This document shows, piece after piece, positions 8,057-16,262 of a stretch of DNA of 64,000 bases (position 1 is its first letter; each line of letters starts with the position of its first letter). A program made the translations under genes and the position numbers. This DNA is from Streptomyces sp. GQFP (GTDB lineage Bacteria; Actinomycetota; Actinomycetes; Streptomycetales; Streptomycetaceae): contig NZ_CP089312.1 of the NCBI RefSeq assembly GCF_021545335.1, positions 372,001-436,000 of the forward strand. Direction: 5' to 3'. Below the pieces are notes generated by a model. That model was not told the origin of the DNA. It searched no databases and saw only the letters and a program-made list of their open reading frames with translations.

Positions 8057-8802
8057 GCCAGTTCTCCCGTGACCTGCGGGTAAGGACGCATATACGCCTC
8101 GCCGTAAGTGGTGTGCGGCAGGCCGAGGTTGGGGCCGGCGTTCCGCTTGAGCTGGACGCCGCGGCGCTTGGCGAGGTCGGTGTAGTAGTCCCACAGATGC
8201 TGCTGGGCCGGCAGGCACTCCATGGCCTTGCGCTTGGTGTCGAACACCTCGGTGATGTCGAGCAGCACCTGCGGGGTGAAGTCGCACATCTCCGGCTGAT
8301 GGGGTTCGAAGAAGAACACCGGGGGCGCGCCCAGGACTTCGCCGGGGGCGGGGTAGCCGATGGCCTGGGCGAGGATCCGCGCGTCCAGGGCCATCCGGGC
8401 GGCGGCCGGGTGGTCGGCGTTGTAGGGGTCGGCGAGCGGGTGGGTGAGGACCACGTCGGGCTGGGTGTCCCGGTAGATCCCCACCAGCCGGTCGGTCAAC
8501 TCGGGGGTGGCGAGGAGGGGGTAGTCGCCGGCGTCGAGGAAGCGGACCTCGGCGCCGAGCGCGGCGGCGGCCTGCTCGGCCTCGGTCCGGCGTATCCCCT
8601 TGATCTCCTCCAGCGATTTGCCCTCCCGCCAGGCCTTGGCGGACTCGCCGCGTTCCCCGTACGACAGGCAGGCGATGACGACCTTCTCGCCACGGGAGGC
8701 CGCCAGGGCGATGGCACCTCCCGCCCGCCAGACGAAGTCACCGGCATGCGCGCTGATCACCAGCGTCGAGCGAGCGGCTGCGAGCACCGCACCATGTGTC
8801 AT
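8053..8802 (-). CDS. galB: 4-oxalomesaconate hydratase (GalB-like, PIG-L superfamily)
   Basis: A 249-residue protein of the PIG-L deacetylase superfamily. The usual AHPDD metal motif appears as AHAGDF near residue 19, with the second metal motif as NADHPAAAR, both similar to the diverged form in the Pseudomonas gallate hydratase GalB. In the pathway it would hydrate 4-oxalomesaconate to 4-carboxy-4-hydroxy-2-oxoadipate, the substrate of the next gene product. It is the promoter-proximal gene of the operon. A deacetylase role is possible from fold alone; context argues against it. Confidence 0.78.
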   Translation of the reverse strand: MTHGAVLAAARSTLVISAHAGDFVWRAGGAIALAASRGEKVVIACLSYGERGESAKAWREGKSLEEIKGIRRTEAEQAAAALGAEVRFLDAGDYPLLATPELTDRLVGIYRDTQPDVVLTHPLADPYNADHPAAARMALDARILAQAIGYPAPGEVLGAPPVFFFEPHQPEMCDFTPQVLLDITEVFDTKRKAMECLPAQQHLWDYYTDLAKRRGVQLKRNAGPNLGLPHTTYGEAYMRPYPQVTGELA

Positions 8803-8881
8803 TGCAGAAATCTCCTTGGTGGACAGGTCGTTCGGCCCACCTCGGCGGCGTCATCCGCGTGACGTGTCATCCGTGCGGCGC

Positions 8882-8895
8882 GTTGTTCGCACAAC
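8882..8895. promoter_or_regulatory. Inverted repeat in the catabolic operon promoter, candidate GntR operator
   Basis: GTTGT, four bases, ACAAC lies in the 128-base gap between the GntR gene and the first catabolic gene, about 80 bases before the galB-like start. Its TTGT...ACAA arms match the tandem sites in front of the GntR gene. Degenerate 16-base direct repeats beginning TTCGC follow at 8887, 8918 and 8934. Confidence 0.45.
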
Positions 8896-8930
8896 ACGCC
8901 ACCCATGTGGCACGCCCTTCGCGCGACACG

Positions 8931-9581
8931 CTATTCGCGCAACGCGGCGATCACGCTCGTGAGATGGGCGCGAGCGGCCGCTTCGGCCGCCTGCGGGTCC
9001 CTGGCCGTGATCGTCTCGACCATGGCCAGGTGCTCACCCAGGGACTGCTGGGGACGCCCCGGTCTCAGCGCGAGCTGGAAACGGTGGCGCACCAACTGGG
9101 CGTTGAGCTTTTCCAGCAGTTCCACGGCCGTCTGCTGGCCGGAGAACTGTCTGATCCGGGCGTGCAGTTCCTGGTTGAGTTCGGAGTACGTGACCGGCTC
9201 ACCGTCGGCGACGGCCTTGGTCATCGCCTCGCCGACGCCGGTCAGTTGGGCCAGCTGGTCGTCGGTGGCCGCGACGGCCGCCTTGGCCGCGCACAGCCCT
9301 TCGAGGACCATCCGGCACTCGGTGATGGCGACCGCCTCCTCCACGGTCACCACCCGCACCCGCGAGCCACGGTTGCGGATCCGCTCGACGAGTCCCTCCG
9401 ACTCCAGCTCGATCAGCGCCGCCCGGACACTGGCCCGTGTCACACCGAACTGCTCGGCGAGTTCGTTCTCCACCAGCCGCTGGGCCGGTGCCATGTCGCC
9501 GCGCAGGATCGCCTGCCGCAGCCGCTCCAACGCGTGCTGCTTGGCCTGCTCTCCGGTGCCTGGACGGGCTTGTTTCGGCAT
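8931..9581 (-). CDS. GntR-family transcriptional regulator (FadR/FCD subfamily)
   Basis: A 216-residue regulator with a winged helix-turn-helix (about 11-80, including VTRASVRAALIELESEGLVER) and an all-helical FCD ligand-binding domain (about 85-210). FCD regulators usually repress catabolic operons and are released by an organic acid of the pathway. ATG 9581 follows a strong AGGAGG at six-base spacing; the frame continues upstream but that part covers the operators. It lies just upstream of the aromatic operon on the same strand, so control of that operon and of itself is inferred. Confidence 0.88.
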   Translation of the reverse strand: MPKQARPGTGEQAKQHALERLRQAILRGDMAPAQRLVENELAEQFGVTRASVRAALIELESEGLVERIRNRGSRVRVVTVEEAVAITECRMVLEGLCAAKAAVAATDDQLAQLTGVGEAMTKAVADGEPVTYSELNQELHARIRQFSGQQTAVELLEKLNAQLVRHRFQLALRPGRPQQSLGEHLAMVETITARDPQAAEAAARAHLTSVIAALRE

Positions 9582-9623
9582 GTGCCCTCCTGAGTGAGTG
9601 CCTGTCGACGCTAAATCTAGACC

Positions 9624-9647
9624 GACAACATTGTCAACAATATTGTT
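9624..9647. promoter_or_regulatory. Tandem operators upstream of the GntR gene
   Basis: Two 12-bp palindromes abut: GACAACATTGTC (9624-9635, 10 of 12 symmetric positions) and AACAATATTGTT (9636-9647, perfect). They lie 43 bases before the GntR start in an AT-rich patch that stands out from the surrounding DNA and likely contains the promoter. Autorepression is inferred. Confidence 0.65.
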
Positions 9648-9807
9648 CTCCATATTCACGTACGGTTGACCCACGGAAACACCGCAACACGGCCCCGATC
9701 CGCTATCAGGTCAAGCGTCCCGGACTATTGACTCCATCACCCCGCTGTCGCGATCCTCATCACAGAGTTGCGCGAGCCATGACAACCCTGGTGCGAGGAC
9801 GTGAGTG

Positions 9808-11874
9808 ATGACTGTGCCTGCTGCCTTCCCGCCACGTCCGCGCCGCGGACGCAGACCCCTGACCGTGTTGTCGCTGCTGCTCGCCGTCCTGGCGCTGACC
9901 CTCGGCACCGTGCCCAGCTCGGCGGCCGGCACGGACTGGTGGACGCCTACCGCGCGACCGACGCCCGACTCCCAGATCAACGTCACGGGTGAGCCCTTCA
10001 AGGGCACCAACTCCCAGGGCGAGGTACAGGGGTTCGTCGACGCGCACAACCATCTGTTCTCCAACGAGGCCTTCGGCGGACGCCTGATCTGCGGCAAGGT
10101 GTTCTCCACGAGCGGGATCGCGGACGCCCTCAAGGACTGTCCGGAGCACTACCCCGACGGCACGCTCGCGATCTTCGACTACATCACCCACGGCGGCGAC
10201 GGCAGGCACGACCCGGTCGGCTACCCGACGTTCAAGGACTGGCCCGCGTACGACTCGATGACCCATCAGGCCAACTACTACGCCTGGGTCGAGCGCGCCT
10301 GGCGCGGCGGCCAGCGCGTGCTGGTCAACGACCTGGTCACCAATGGCGTGATCTGCTCGGTCTACTTCTTCAGGGACCGCAGCTGCGACGAGATGACGTC
10401 GATCCGCCTCCAGGCCCAGCTGACCTACGACCTCCAGGACTACATCGACGCGCAGTACGGCGGCTCGGGCAAGGGCTGGTTCCGGATCGTCACCGACACC
10501 GCGCAGGCCCGTGAGGTGATCAAGCAGGGCAAGCTGGCGGTCGTGCTGGGCGTAGAGACGTCGGAGCCCTTCGGCTGCAAGCAGATCCTGGACATCGCGC
10601 AGTGCAGCAAGGCCGACATCGACGCCGGTCTCGACGAGTTGTACGACCTGGGTGTGCGCAGCATGTTCCTGTGCCACAAGTTCGACAACGCGCTGTGCGG
10701 GGTGCGGTTCGACGAGGGCGGGCTCGGGACGGCGATCAACGTCGGCCAGTTCCTGTCGACGGGCACCTTCTGGCAGACGGAGACGTGCACGACCGCGATG
10801 CACGACAACCCGATCGGCGGCGCCACGGCGACCAGCGCGACGGAGGACCTGCCTGCGGGCACCGAGCTGCCGACGTACGACGCGGACGCGCAGTGCAACA
10901 CCCGGGGGCTCACCGATCTCGGCGAGTACGCGGTGCGCGGCATGATGCAACGCAAGATGATGCTGGAGATCGACCACATGAGCGTCAAGGCCACCGGCCA
11001 GGCGCTGGACATCTTCGAGTCCGAGTCCTATCCGGGAGTGCTCTCCTCGCACAGCTGGATGGACCTCAACTGGACCGACCGGGTCTACGGTCTCGGCGGT
11101 TTCATCGCCCAGTACATGCACTCCTCCGAGGAGTTCGTGACGGAGGCCGCGCGCACCGACGCACTGCGCACCAAGTACGGCGTGGGCTACGGCTACGGCA
11201 CCGACTTCAACGGCATCGGCGACCACCCGGCGCCACGCGCCACCTCGACGGTGACGTACCCCTTCACCAGTGTCGACGGCGGCTCGGTGATCGACCGCCA
11301 GACCACCGGTGAACGCACCTGGGACTTCAACACCGACGGCGCCGCGCACGTCGGGCTGATCCCGGACTGGATCCAGGACATCAAGCAGGTCGGCGGCACG
11401 GACGCGGTGAGCGACCTGTTCCGGGGCGCCGAGTCCTACCTCGACACCTGGGGCGCCTCCGAGAGCCACAAGGCCGGGGTGAACCTCGCCAAGGGCGTGA
11501 CGGCGACGGCGAGTTCGTCCGAGTCGAACCCGGTCACCAGCTACCAGCCCGGCCGGGCCGTCGACGGCGACTCGGGCACCCGCTGGGCGAGCGACTGGAG
11601 CGACGACCAGTGGCTCCAGCTCGACCTCGGCTCGACGAACCTGGTCAAGCGGGTCACCCTCGACTGGGAGAAGGCGTTCGGCAAGTCGTACCGCGTCGAA
11701 CTGTCGACGGACGGTACGACCTGGCAGACCGCGTGGTCCACGACCGTCGGCGACGGCGGCCTGGACACGGCACAGTTCACGGGAGTACCGGCCCGCTATG
11801 TGCGCGTCCACGGTCTTGATCGCGGCACGGACTGGGGATACTCGCTCTACGAAGTGGGTGTCTACAGCAGCTGA
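9808..11874 (+). CDS. Secreted M19-like membrane dipeptidase with C-terminal F5/8 type C domain
   Basis: About 688 residues. An Arg-rich N terminus and a hydrophobic stretch ending near SSAAG form a signal peptide. The catalytic part (about 50-550) shows the renal-dipeptidase/amidohydrolase features GFVDAHNHLF, LVVLGVE-like TSEPFG, LCHKFDN and LEIDHMS, which supply metal-binding His and Asp. Residues from about 553 to the end form a discoidin (F5/8 type C, CBM32-like) module with WASDWSDDQWLQLDLGS, suggesting binding to a wall glycan. Start is ATG 9808 (GTG 9805 also possible) after AGGA. Substrate unknown. Confidence 0.8.
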   Translation: MTVPAAFPPRPRRGRRPLTVLSLLLAVLALTLGTVPSSAAGTDWWTPTARPTPDSQINVTGEPFKGTNSQGEVQGFVDAHNHLFSNEAFGGRLICGKVFSTSGIADALKDCPEHYPDGTLAIFDYITHGGDGRHDPVGYPTFKDWPAYDSMTHQANYYAWVERAWRGGQRVLVNDLVTNGVICSVYFFRDRSCDEMTSIRLQAQLTYDLQDYIDAQYGGSGKGWFRIVTDTAQAREVIKQGKLAVVLGVETSEPFGCKQILDIAQCSKADIDAGLDELYDLGVRSMFLCHKFDNALCGVRFDEGGLGTAINVGQFLSTGTFWQTETCTTAMHDNPIGGATATSATEDLPAGTELPTYDADAQCNTRGLTDLGEYAVRGMMQRKMMLEIDHMSVKATGQALDIFESESYPGVLSSHSWMDLNWTDRVYGLGGFIAQYMHSSEEFVTEAARTDALRTKYGVGYGYGTDFNGIGDHPAPRATSTVTYPFTSVDGGSVIDRQTTGERTWDFNTDGAAHVGLIPDWIQDIKQVGGTDAVSDLFRGAESYLDTWGASESHKAGVNLAKGVTATASSSESNPVTSYQPGRAVDGDSGTRWASDWSDDQWLQLDLGSTNLVKRVTLDWEKAFGKSYRVELSTDGTTWQTAWSTTVGDGGLDTAQFTGVPARYVRVHGLDRGTDWGYSLYEVGVYSS

Positions 11875-11896
11875 GTTCCGTATCTAGGGGGAGTTC

Positions 11897-12490
11897 ATGG
11901 CACGCAAGCCGTCGGCCGAGCGGCGCCGGCAGCTGACGGAGGCGGCCATCCGCGCGATGACCCGGGACGGCGTCCCCAGGACGACGACCCGGTCCATCGC
12001 GGCCGAGGCGGGCGTGTCACTGAGCGTCTTCCACTACTGCTTCGACTCCAAGCAGGCCCTGGTCGAGTCGGTCATGACGACGATCACGGACCACTCCGTC
12101 GACGTGGTGCGCGCGGCGATCCAGCCGCAGTCCACCCTCCAGGAGACGATCCGCGCGGGCTTCCACGCGTACTGGGACCATGTGGCCGCCCACCCGGGCG
12201 AGCACATGCTGACGTACGAACTCACCCAGTACGCCCTGCGTGAGCCGGGGTTCGCGCATCTGGCCCGCCGGCAGTACGAGCTGTACACCGACACGTACGC
12301 CGGGCTGCTGGAGCAGCTGCGCGAGAGCATGGGCTTCGAACTGAGCGTGCCCGTCCCGGTGTTGGCCCGCTATCTGGCCGCGATGACGGACGGGCTGACC
12401 CTCAACTTCCTTGCCCTCGGCGACGAGAAGGCCTGCGTGGCGATCCTCGACACGGTCACCGACCACGTGGCCTCCCTCGTACGGGAGTAG
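11897..12490 (+). CDS. TetR-family transcriptional regulator
   Basis: A 197-residue regulator with an N-terminal TetR helix-turn-helix (about 10-58, TTTRSIAAEAGVSLSVFHYCF) and a helical ligand domain. The AGGGGG before ATG 11897 is a good ribosome binding site. It follows the dipeptidase gene by 22 bases on the same strand and could be co-transcribed. The adjacent EamA-type exporter remnant could once have been a target. Ligand unknown. Confidence 0.88.
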   Translation: MARKPSAERRRQLTEAAIRAMTRDGVPRTTTRSIAAEAGVSLSVFHYCFDSKQALVESVMTTITDHSVDVVRAAIQPQSTLQETIRAGFHAYWDHVAAHPGEHMLTYELTQYALREPGFAHLARRQYELYTDTYAGLLEQLRESMGFELSVPVPVLARYLAAMTDGLTLNFLALGDEKACVAILDTVTDHVASLVRE

Positions 12491-12529
12491 TCCGTACAGG
12501 GGTGGTCCGTACGGGAGTTGGGCGGCGCG

Positions 12530-12704
12530 CTACTTCTGCGAGGTCAGGATGCTCACCGCGTTGGCGGCGACGATCGCCCCGATGCTCGCCCACTCCAGGG
12601 CGCCCAGGTTCTCCCCCAGGCCGAGGCGAGCACCCCGGCGACGACGGCGTAGCCGACGGCCGCGAGGGTCGGCGGATGCTCGACGACGAGGACGATCCCG
12701 ACCG
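12530..12704 (-). pseudogene. C-terminal remnant of an EamA/DMT-family exporter
   Basis: The minus strand ends with GENLGALEWASIGAIVAANA and SILTSQK before TAG (12530-12532), typical of the last helix of EamA drug/metabolite exporters. The preceding part, PPTLAAVGYAVVAGVLA, is in another frame, so there is a frameshift near 12630. No earlier part of the gene exists: from about 12705 the sequence becomes a LysR fragment on the opposite strand. The gene is dead. Confidence 0.7.
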
Positions 12705-13219
12705 GCACCCGGAGACGGAGGTGCAGCTCGTCCGGACCAACTCCGGCACCGGTGGGCTGGCGGAGGGGGCGTGCGATCTGGCCGTGGTGCGCCGGCCGCT
12801 GGACGACCGGCGGTTCGACTCCGTCGTCCTCGGCCTGGAACGGCGCATGTGTGTCATGGCCGCCGATGATCCGCTGGCGCGGCGGCGGTGGATCCGGCTC
12901 GCCGACATCAGTGGGCGCACGGTGTTGGTGGACCGGCGGACCGGGACGACCACGGAGGAGTTGTGGCCGGCGGGGGCTCGTCCGGTGGTCCAGGAGACGC
13001 ACGATGTGGACGACTGGCTGAACTCGATCTCGACGGGGCGCTGTGTCGGGCTGACGCCCGAGGCCACCGCGCATCAGTATCGGCGGCCCGGGGTGGTTTA
13101 TCGGGCGGTGCGGGATGCGGAGCCGGTCGTGGTTCGGGTTGCCTGGTGGCGGGACGATCCGCATCCTGCGGGGGGCGGGGGTGGTTGAGTTGTTGACCGA
13201 CCTCTATCGCGAGGGTTGA
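12705..13219 (+). pseudogene. Remnant of a LysR-family regulator (substrate-binding domain only)
   Basis: From HPETEVQLVR onward the frame encodes the C-terminal half of a LysR substrate-binding domain (GACDLAVVRRPLDDRRFDS, then CVGLTPEATAHQYRRPGVVY). The DNA-binding half is missing. Near 13173-13184 a G-rich tract shifts the frame; reading resumes as VVELLTDLYREG and ends at TGA 13217-13219. LysR genes are often divergent from EamA exporters, and the 5' ends of both seem lost in one deletion. Confidence 0.72.
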
Positions 13220-13257
13220 GGGGTTGTTTGTTTTCTGCGGGCCGGTGGGGGCTGGTC

Positions 13258-13288
13258 GCGCAGTTCCCCGCGCCCCTAAAAGGGGCGC
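13258..13288 (+). repeat. Streptomyces intergenic repeat with hairpin (copy 1)
   Basis: Begins with the 20-base core GCGCAGTTCCCCGCGCCCCT (13258-13277); GCGCCCC and GGGGCGC flank a five-base loop, giving a hairpin. The same core occurs at 39867-39886 (plus) and 36158-36177 (minus). It overlaps the end of the quinone reductase gene, supplying its last codons and stop, and may act as that gene's terminator. Confidence 0.8.
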
Positions 13289-13929
13289 TCCTCCACCGCC
13301 AGCAGGCGGCCCGCGTACTCCGTCAGGTACTCCTCCCTCTGCTTCGGGGACGCCTCGCCCGGGGCCCTCGCCACGAACGGAGGCAGGACGTCGAAGCCCA
13401 GGCAGCTGAGGATGCCGTGGTGGATGGGCCAGAGGGCTCGGTCGAGGTCGGTGTCGGTGCCGTGGGGGGCGTAGAGGCCTGAGGGGGTGCCCGTCGTTGT
13501 GCAGATCAGGGCGCGTCTGCCCTTCAGGGGAGCGGTGTCGTAGGTGCGGCCCTCGTCGTAGGCGAAGCCTCGGGCCATCGTGCGGTCGATCCAGCCCTTG
13601 AGGATGGCCGGCATTCCGGACCACCACAGGGGGAACTGGAGGATCATCAGATCGCACCGGGCGACCTTCTCCTGTTCCGCGAGGACGTCGGGCGGGGTCT
13701 CGTGGGCCGCCTGGACCCGTTCCTGCTCGGCGGTGACGTCCAGGTAGTCGGGGTCGGTCCAGACGCCGGGGAAGTCGTCGGCGTCGACGGCGGCCTTCCA
13801 GCCGAGCCGGTAGAGGTCGCTGACCACGACGTCGTGGCCGGCGCGTCTCAGGACGTCCACGGCTCTGACCTTCAGCGCGCCGTTGAAGGAGCAGAGTTCG
13901 GGATGGGCGAAAACGATCAGTACGTTCAC
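13276..13929 (-). CDS. NAD(P)H:quinone oxidoreductase, flavodoxin-like fold (KefF/NQO1 type)
   Basis: A 217-residue FMN/FAD-binding reductase. The N-terminal MNVLIVFAHPELCSFN motif binds the flavin phosphate; FPLWWSGMPAILKGWIDR and the GRRALICTTTGTP segment are conserved in the family. It would make two-electron reductions of quinones with NAD(P)H in the cytoplasm. The last residues (RPF) and stop lie inside a dispersed repeat. It is upstream of the two-component genes, with 39 bases beyond its start before the kinase stop, and no regulator is evident. Confidence 0.88.
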   Translation of the reverse strand: MNVLIVFAHPELCSFNGALKVRAVDVLRRAGHDVVVSDLYRLGWKAAVDADDFPGVWTDPDYLDVTAEQERVQAAHETPPDVLAEQEKVARCDLMILQFPLWWSGMPAILKGWIDRTMARGFAYDEGRTYDTAPLKGRRALICTTTGTPSGLYAPHGTDTDLDRALWPIHHGILSCLGFDVLPPFVARAPGEASPKQREEYLTEYAGRLLAVEERPF

Positions 13930-13968
13930 TGTGGGGGGACTCCTCAGATCGTCCGGTCGTCCAGTCGT

Positions 13969-15417
13969 TCAGTTCTTCGGAGGTCGGTCCGTCCTGTCGA
14001 GTGGGATACGGAGGGTGAAGGCGGTCGAGCCGGGTCCGCTCGTCAGGTCGAGGGTGCCGCCGTGCGCCTGTGCCAGGGACAGTGCGACCGCGAGGCCGAG
14101 GCCGCTGCCGCCCCGGTCGCGGCTGCGGGCCTTGTCGACGCGGTAGAAGCGGTCGAAGACCCGGTCCTGGTCGGCGGCCGGGATGCCGGGGCCTGCGTCG
14201 GCGACCCGGACCACCGCGTGGTCGGCGTCGACGCTCACCCGCACGGACACCGGGGTGCCCGCGGGTGTGTGCACGGCCGCGTTGGTCAGCAGGTTGTCCA
14301 GGACCTGCCGGATACGGAGGGGGTCGAGGCGCAGCCGCAGTTCGTTCGGCGCGGCCGTCACCGTCAGGGGGTGGTCCGGGTGACCCGCGCGGAAGGCGTC
14401 GGCCGCCTGACCGGCGAGTTCCACCAGGTCGGCGTTCTCCTGACGCAGCGGGGTCTCGACCTGGGCCGCGTCGAGTCGGGCGAGCAGCAGCAGGTCGTCG
14501 AGGAGGATGCCCATCCGGGCGGCCTCGGCGCGCAGGCGGGCCAGGTGCTTGTCCCGTTCGCCGGGCTCGTTGGCGGCGGCGTACTGGAAGAGGTCCGCAT
14601 AGCCCCGTACCGACATCAGTGGGGTACGGAGTTCATGGGAGGCGTCGGCGACGAAGCGGCGCAGGCGCTGTTCGGCCTCCGTGCGGACGGCGAGGGAGTC
14701 GTCGATGTGTTCGAGCATGGTGTTGAACGCGGTGCGCAGCTCCTCGACCTCCGGGCCGCCGTTGCCCCGGTGGGCGCGGACGGGCAGCCGGGCGGAGTCG
14801 GTGAAGTCGTGCGAGGTGATGCCGCGGGCGGTGTGGGCCATGTCGCTGAGGGGCCTGAGGCCGCGCCGCAGCACCGCGCGGCCGAAGATCACCAGGCCCA
14901 GCAGGGCGATGGCGAAGGCGACGACCTGGACCGTGACCAGCTGGTCCATGGTGTTCTCGATGTCGTCCATGGGCGCCGCCGTGACCAGGACGACACCGGC
15001 CTCGACCTCGCAGGCGCGCAGCCGGTAGGCGTCCCCGTCGATGCGCGCGGTGCGGTAGACGGGGTCGGTGCCTGAGGTCCGCAGGGTCGCGGCGGTGACG
15101 AGGAGTTCCCGGGAGTCGGGCGGCACGTCGGCGGGCTCGCGCAGGACGGGCGTAACGCCGGAGACCTTGTAGGAGGCGGTGTACCAGCCGTAGTACGGCT
15201 TGCCCTGCACGCTGCCGTAGTCCACGACGTCCTTGGACTGGGTGATCTGGACGAGCTTCATCTGGTCGCTGAGCTGGCGTTCCAGGTAGTCCCGCATGTA
15301 CATGGAGAGCGCGGCGCCGACGACGGCGAACACGACGAGCGAGAGCACGCCCATGCCGAGCGCCAGCCGTGTGCCCAGTCGCAGTCTGCGGTAGTTCTCC
15401 CGGCAGCGGCGGATCAC
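13969..15417 (-). CDS. Sensor histidine kinase
   Basis: A 482-residue membrane kinase. Transmembrane helices lie at about 17-38 and 162-184 and frame an extracytoplasmic sensor of about 120 residues. A HAMP linker follows, then HisKA with the phospho-acceptor His261 (DASHELRTPLMS), and HATPase_c with N, G1 (VADAGPGIPAAD) and G2 (GGSGLGLAVA) boxes. The GTG start at 15417 overlaps the response regulator stop (GTGA), so the pair is translationally coupled. The signal is unknown. The divergent flavin electron-transfer genes are a plausible target. Confidence 0.92.
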   Translation of the reverse strand: MIRRCRENYRRLRLGTRLALGMGVLSLVVFAVVGAALSMYMRDYLERQLSDQMKLVQITQSKDVVDYGSVQGKPYYGWYTASYKVSGVTPVLREPADVPPDSRELLVTAATLRTSGTDPVYRTARIDGDAYRLRACEVEAGVVLVTAAPMDDIENTMDQLVTVQVVAFAIALLGLVIFGRAVLRRGLRPLSDMAHTARGITSHDFTDSARLPVRAHRGNGGPEVEELRTAFNTMLEHIDDSLAVRTEAEQRLRRFVADASHELRTPLMSVRGYADLFQYAAANEPGERDKHLARLRAEAARMGILLDDLLLLARLDAAQVETPLRQENADLVELAGQAADAFRAGHPDHPLTVTAAPNELRLRLDPLRIRQVLDNLLTNAAVHTPAGTPVSVRVSVDADHAVVRVADAGPGIPAADQDRVFDRFYRVDKARSRDRGGSGLGLAVALSLAQAHGGTLDLTSGPGSTAFTLRIPLDRTDRPPKN

Positions 15418-16130
15418 TCGGCGACCTGCCGGACCACGTAGCCGACGCCCCGCACGGTGTGGATCAGCGGCTCGTCGTGCTGCTCGGGGTCGTCGAGCTT
15501 GCGGCGCAGCCGGCTGACGACGAGTTCCACGACATTGGAGCGGCCGCCGAAGCCGTACTCCCAGACGTGGTCGAGGATCTGTGCCTTGGTGAGCACGGTC
15601 GGCGACTTGCGCATCAGGTAGCGCAGCACCTCGTACTCGGTCGGGGTGAGGGTGAGACGTTTGTCACCTCGGCGCACCTCGCGGGTGTCCTCGTCCATCG
15701 TCAGGTCGGCCACCCGGAGCACGGACCGCTGGAAACCGGGCCCGGCGCTGCGGCGCAGAACGGTGCGCAGCCGGGCCATCAGCTCCTCCACCGCGAAGGG
15801 CTTGACCAGGTAGTCGTCGCCGCCCCGGGTGAGCCCCGCGACCCGGTCGGCGACTCCGTCACGGGCGGTGAGGAAGACCACGGGTACCATCGTGCCCGAC
15901 AGCCGCAGCCGGTCGAGCACGGCGAAGCCGTCGAGGCCCGGGAGCATCAGGTCGAGCACCACGATGTCGGGATGGAAGTCGGCGGCCCGGCTCAGCGCCT
16001 CCTCACCGGAGTACGCGGTGACCGCCTCCCAGCCCTCGTAGCGGGCGACCGTCGCGACCAGGTCGGCGATGGGCGGATCGTCGTCCACGACGAGGAGTCG
16101 TACTTTTTCCACGTGCTCATAGTGCTCCAC
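15414..16130 (-). CDS. OmpR-family response regulator
   Basis: About 238 residues: receiver domain with acidic pocket VVDDDPP and phospho-acceptor Asp60 (IVVLDLMLPG), Lys in VKPF, then a winged-helix DNA-binding domain (LTPTEYEVLRYL, SNVVELVVSRLRRKLD). GTG 16130 is chosen for its GGGAG at close spacing; GTG 16112 is an alternative. It is the first gene of the operon with the kinase. The 132-base gap to the divergent ferric-reductase-like gene holds the promoters of both. Confidence 0.92.
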   Translation of the reverse strand: MEHYEHVEKVRLLVVDDDPPIADLVATVARYEGWEAVTAYSGEEALSRAADFHPDIVVLDLMLPGLDGFAVLDRLRLSGTMVPVVFLTARDGVADRVAGLTRGGDDYLVKPFAVEELMARLRTVLRRSAGPGFQRSVLRVADLTMDEDTREVRRGDKRLTLTPTEYEVLRYLMRKSPTVLTKAQILDHVWEYGFGGRSNVVELVVSRLRRKLDDPEQHDEPLIHTVRGVGYVVRQVAE

Positions 16131-16262
16131 GTGGCTCCCGAGCCCTAACGCCCTCCCCTCCCTACGCACGATCGATAACAACTTGAAAGTCCAACGACAG
16201 CATTACGACAGCTACCGTCGGTCAAGCTCGGTGTCCCCGGACCCGATCAAGGAGCACTGTCC

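Noticed and set aside
9760..11811. A 683-codon minus-strand frame
   Set aside because: Antisense shadow of the secreted dipeptidase gene, which has a signal peptide and clear domains on the plus strand.
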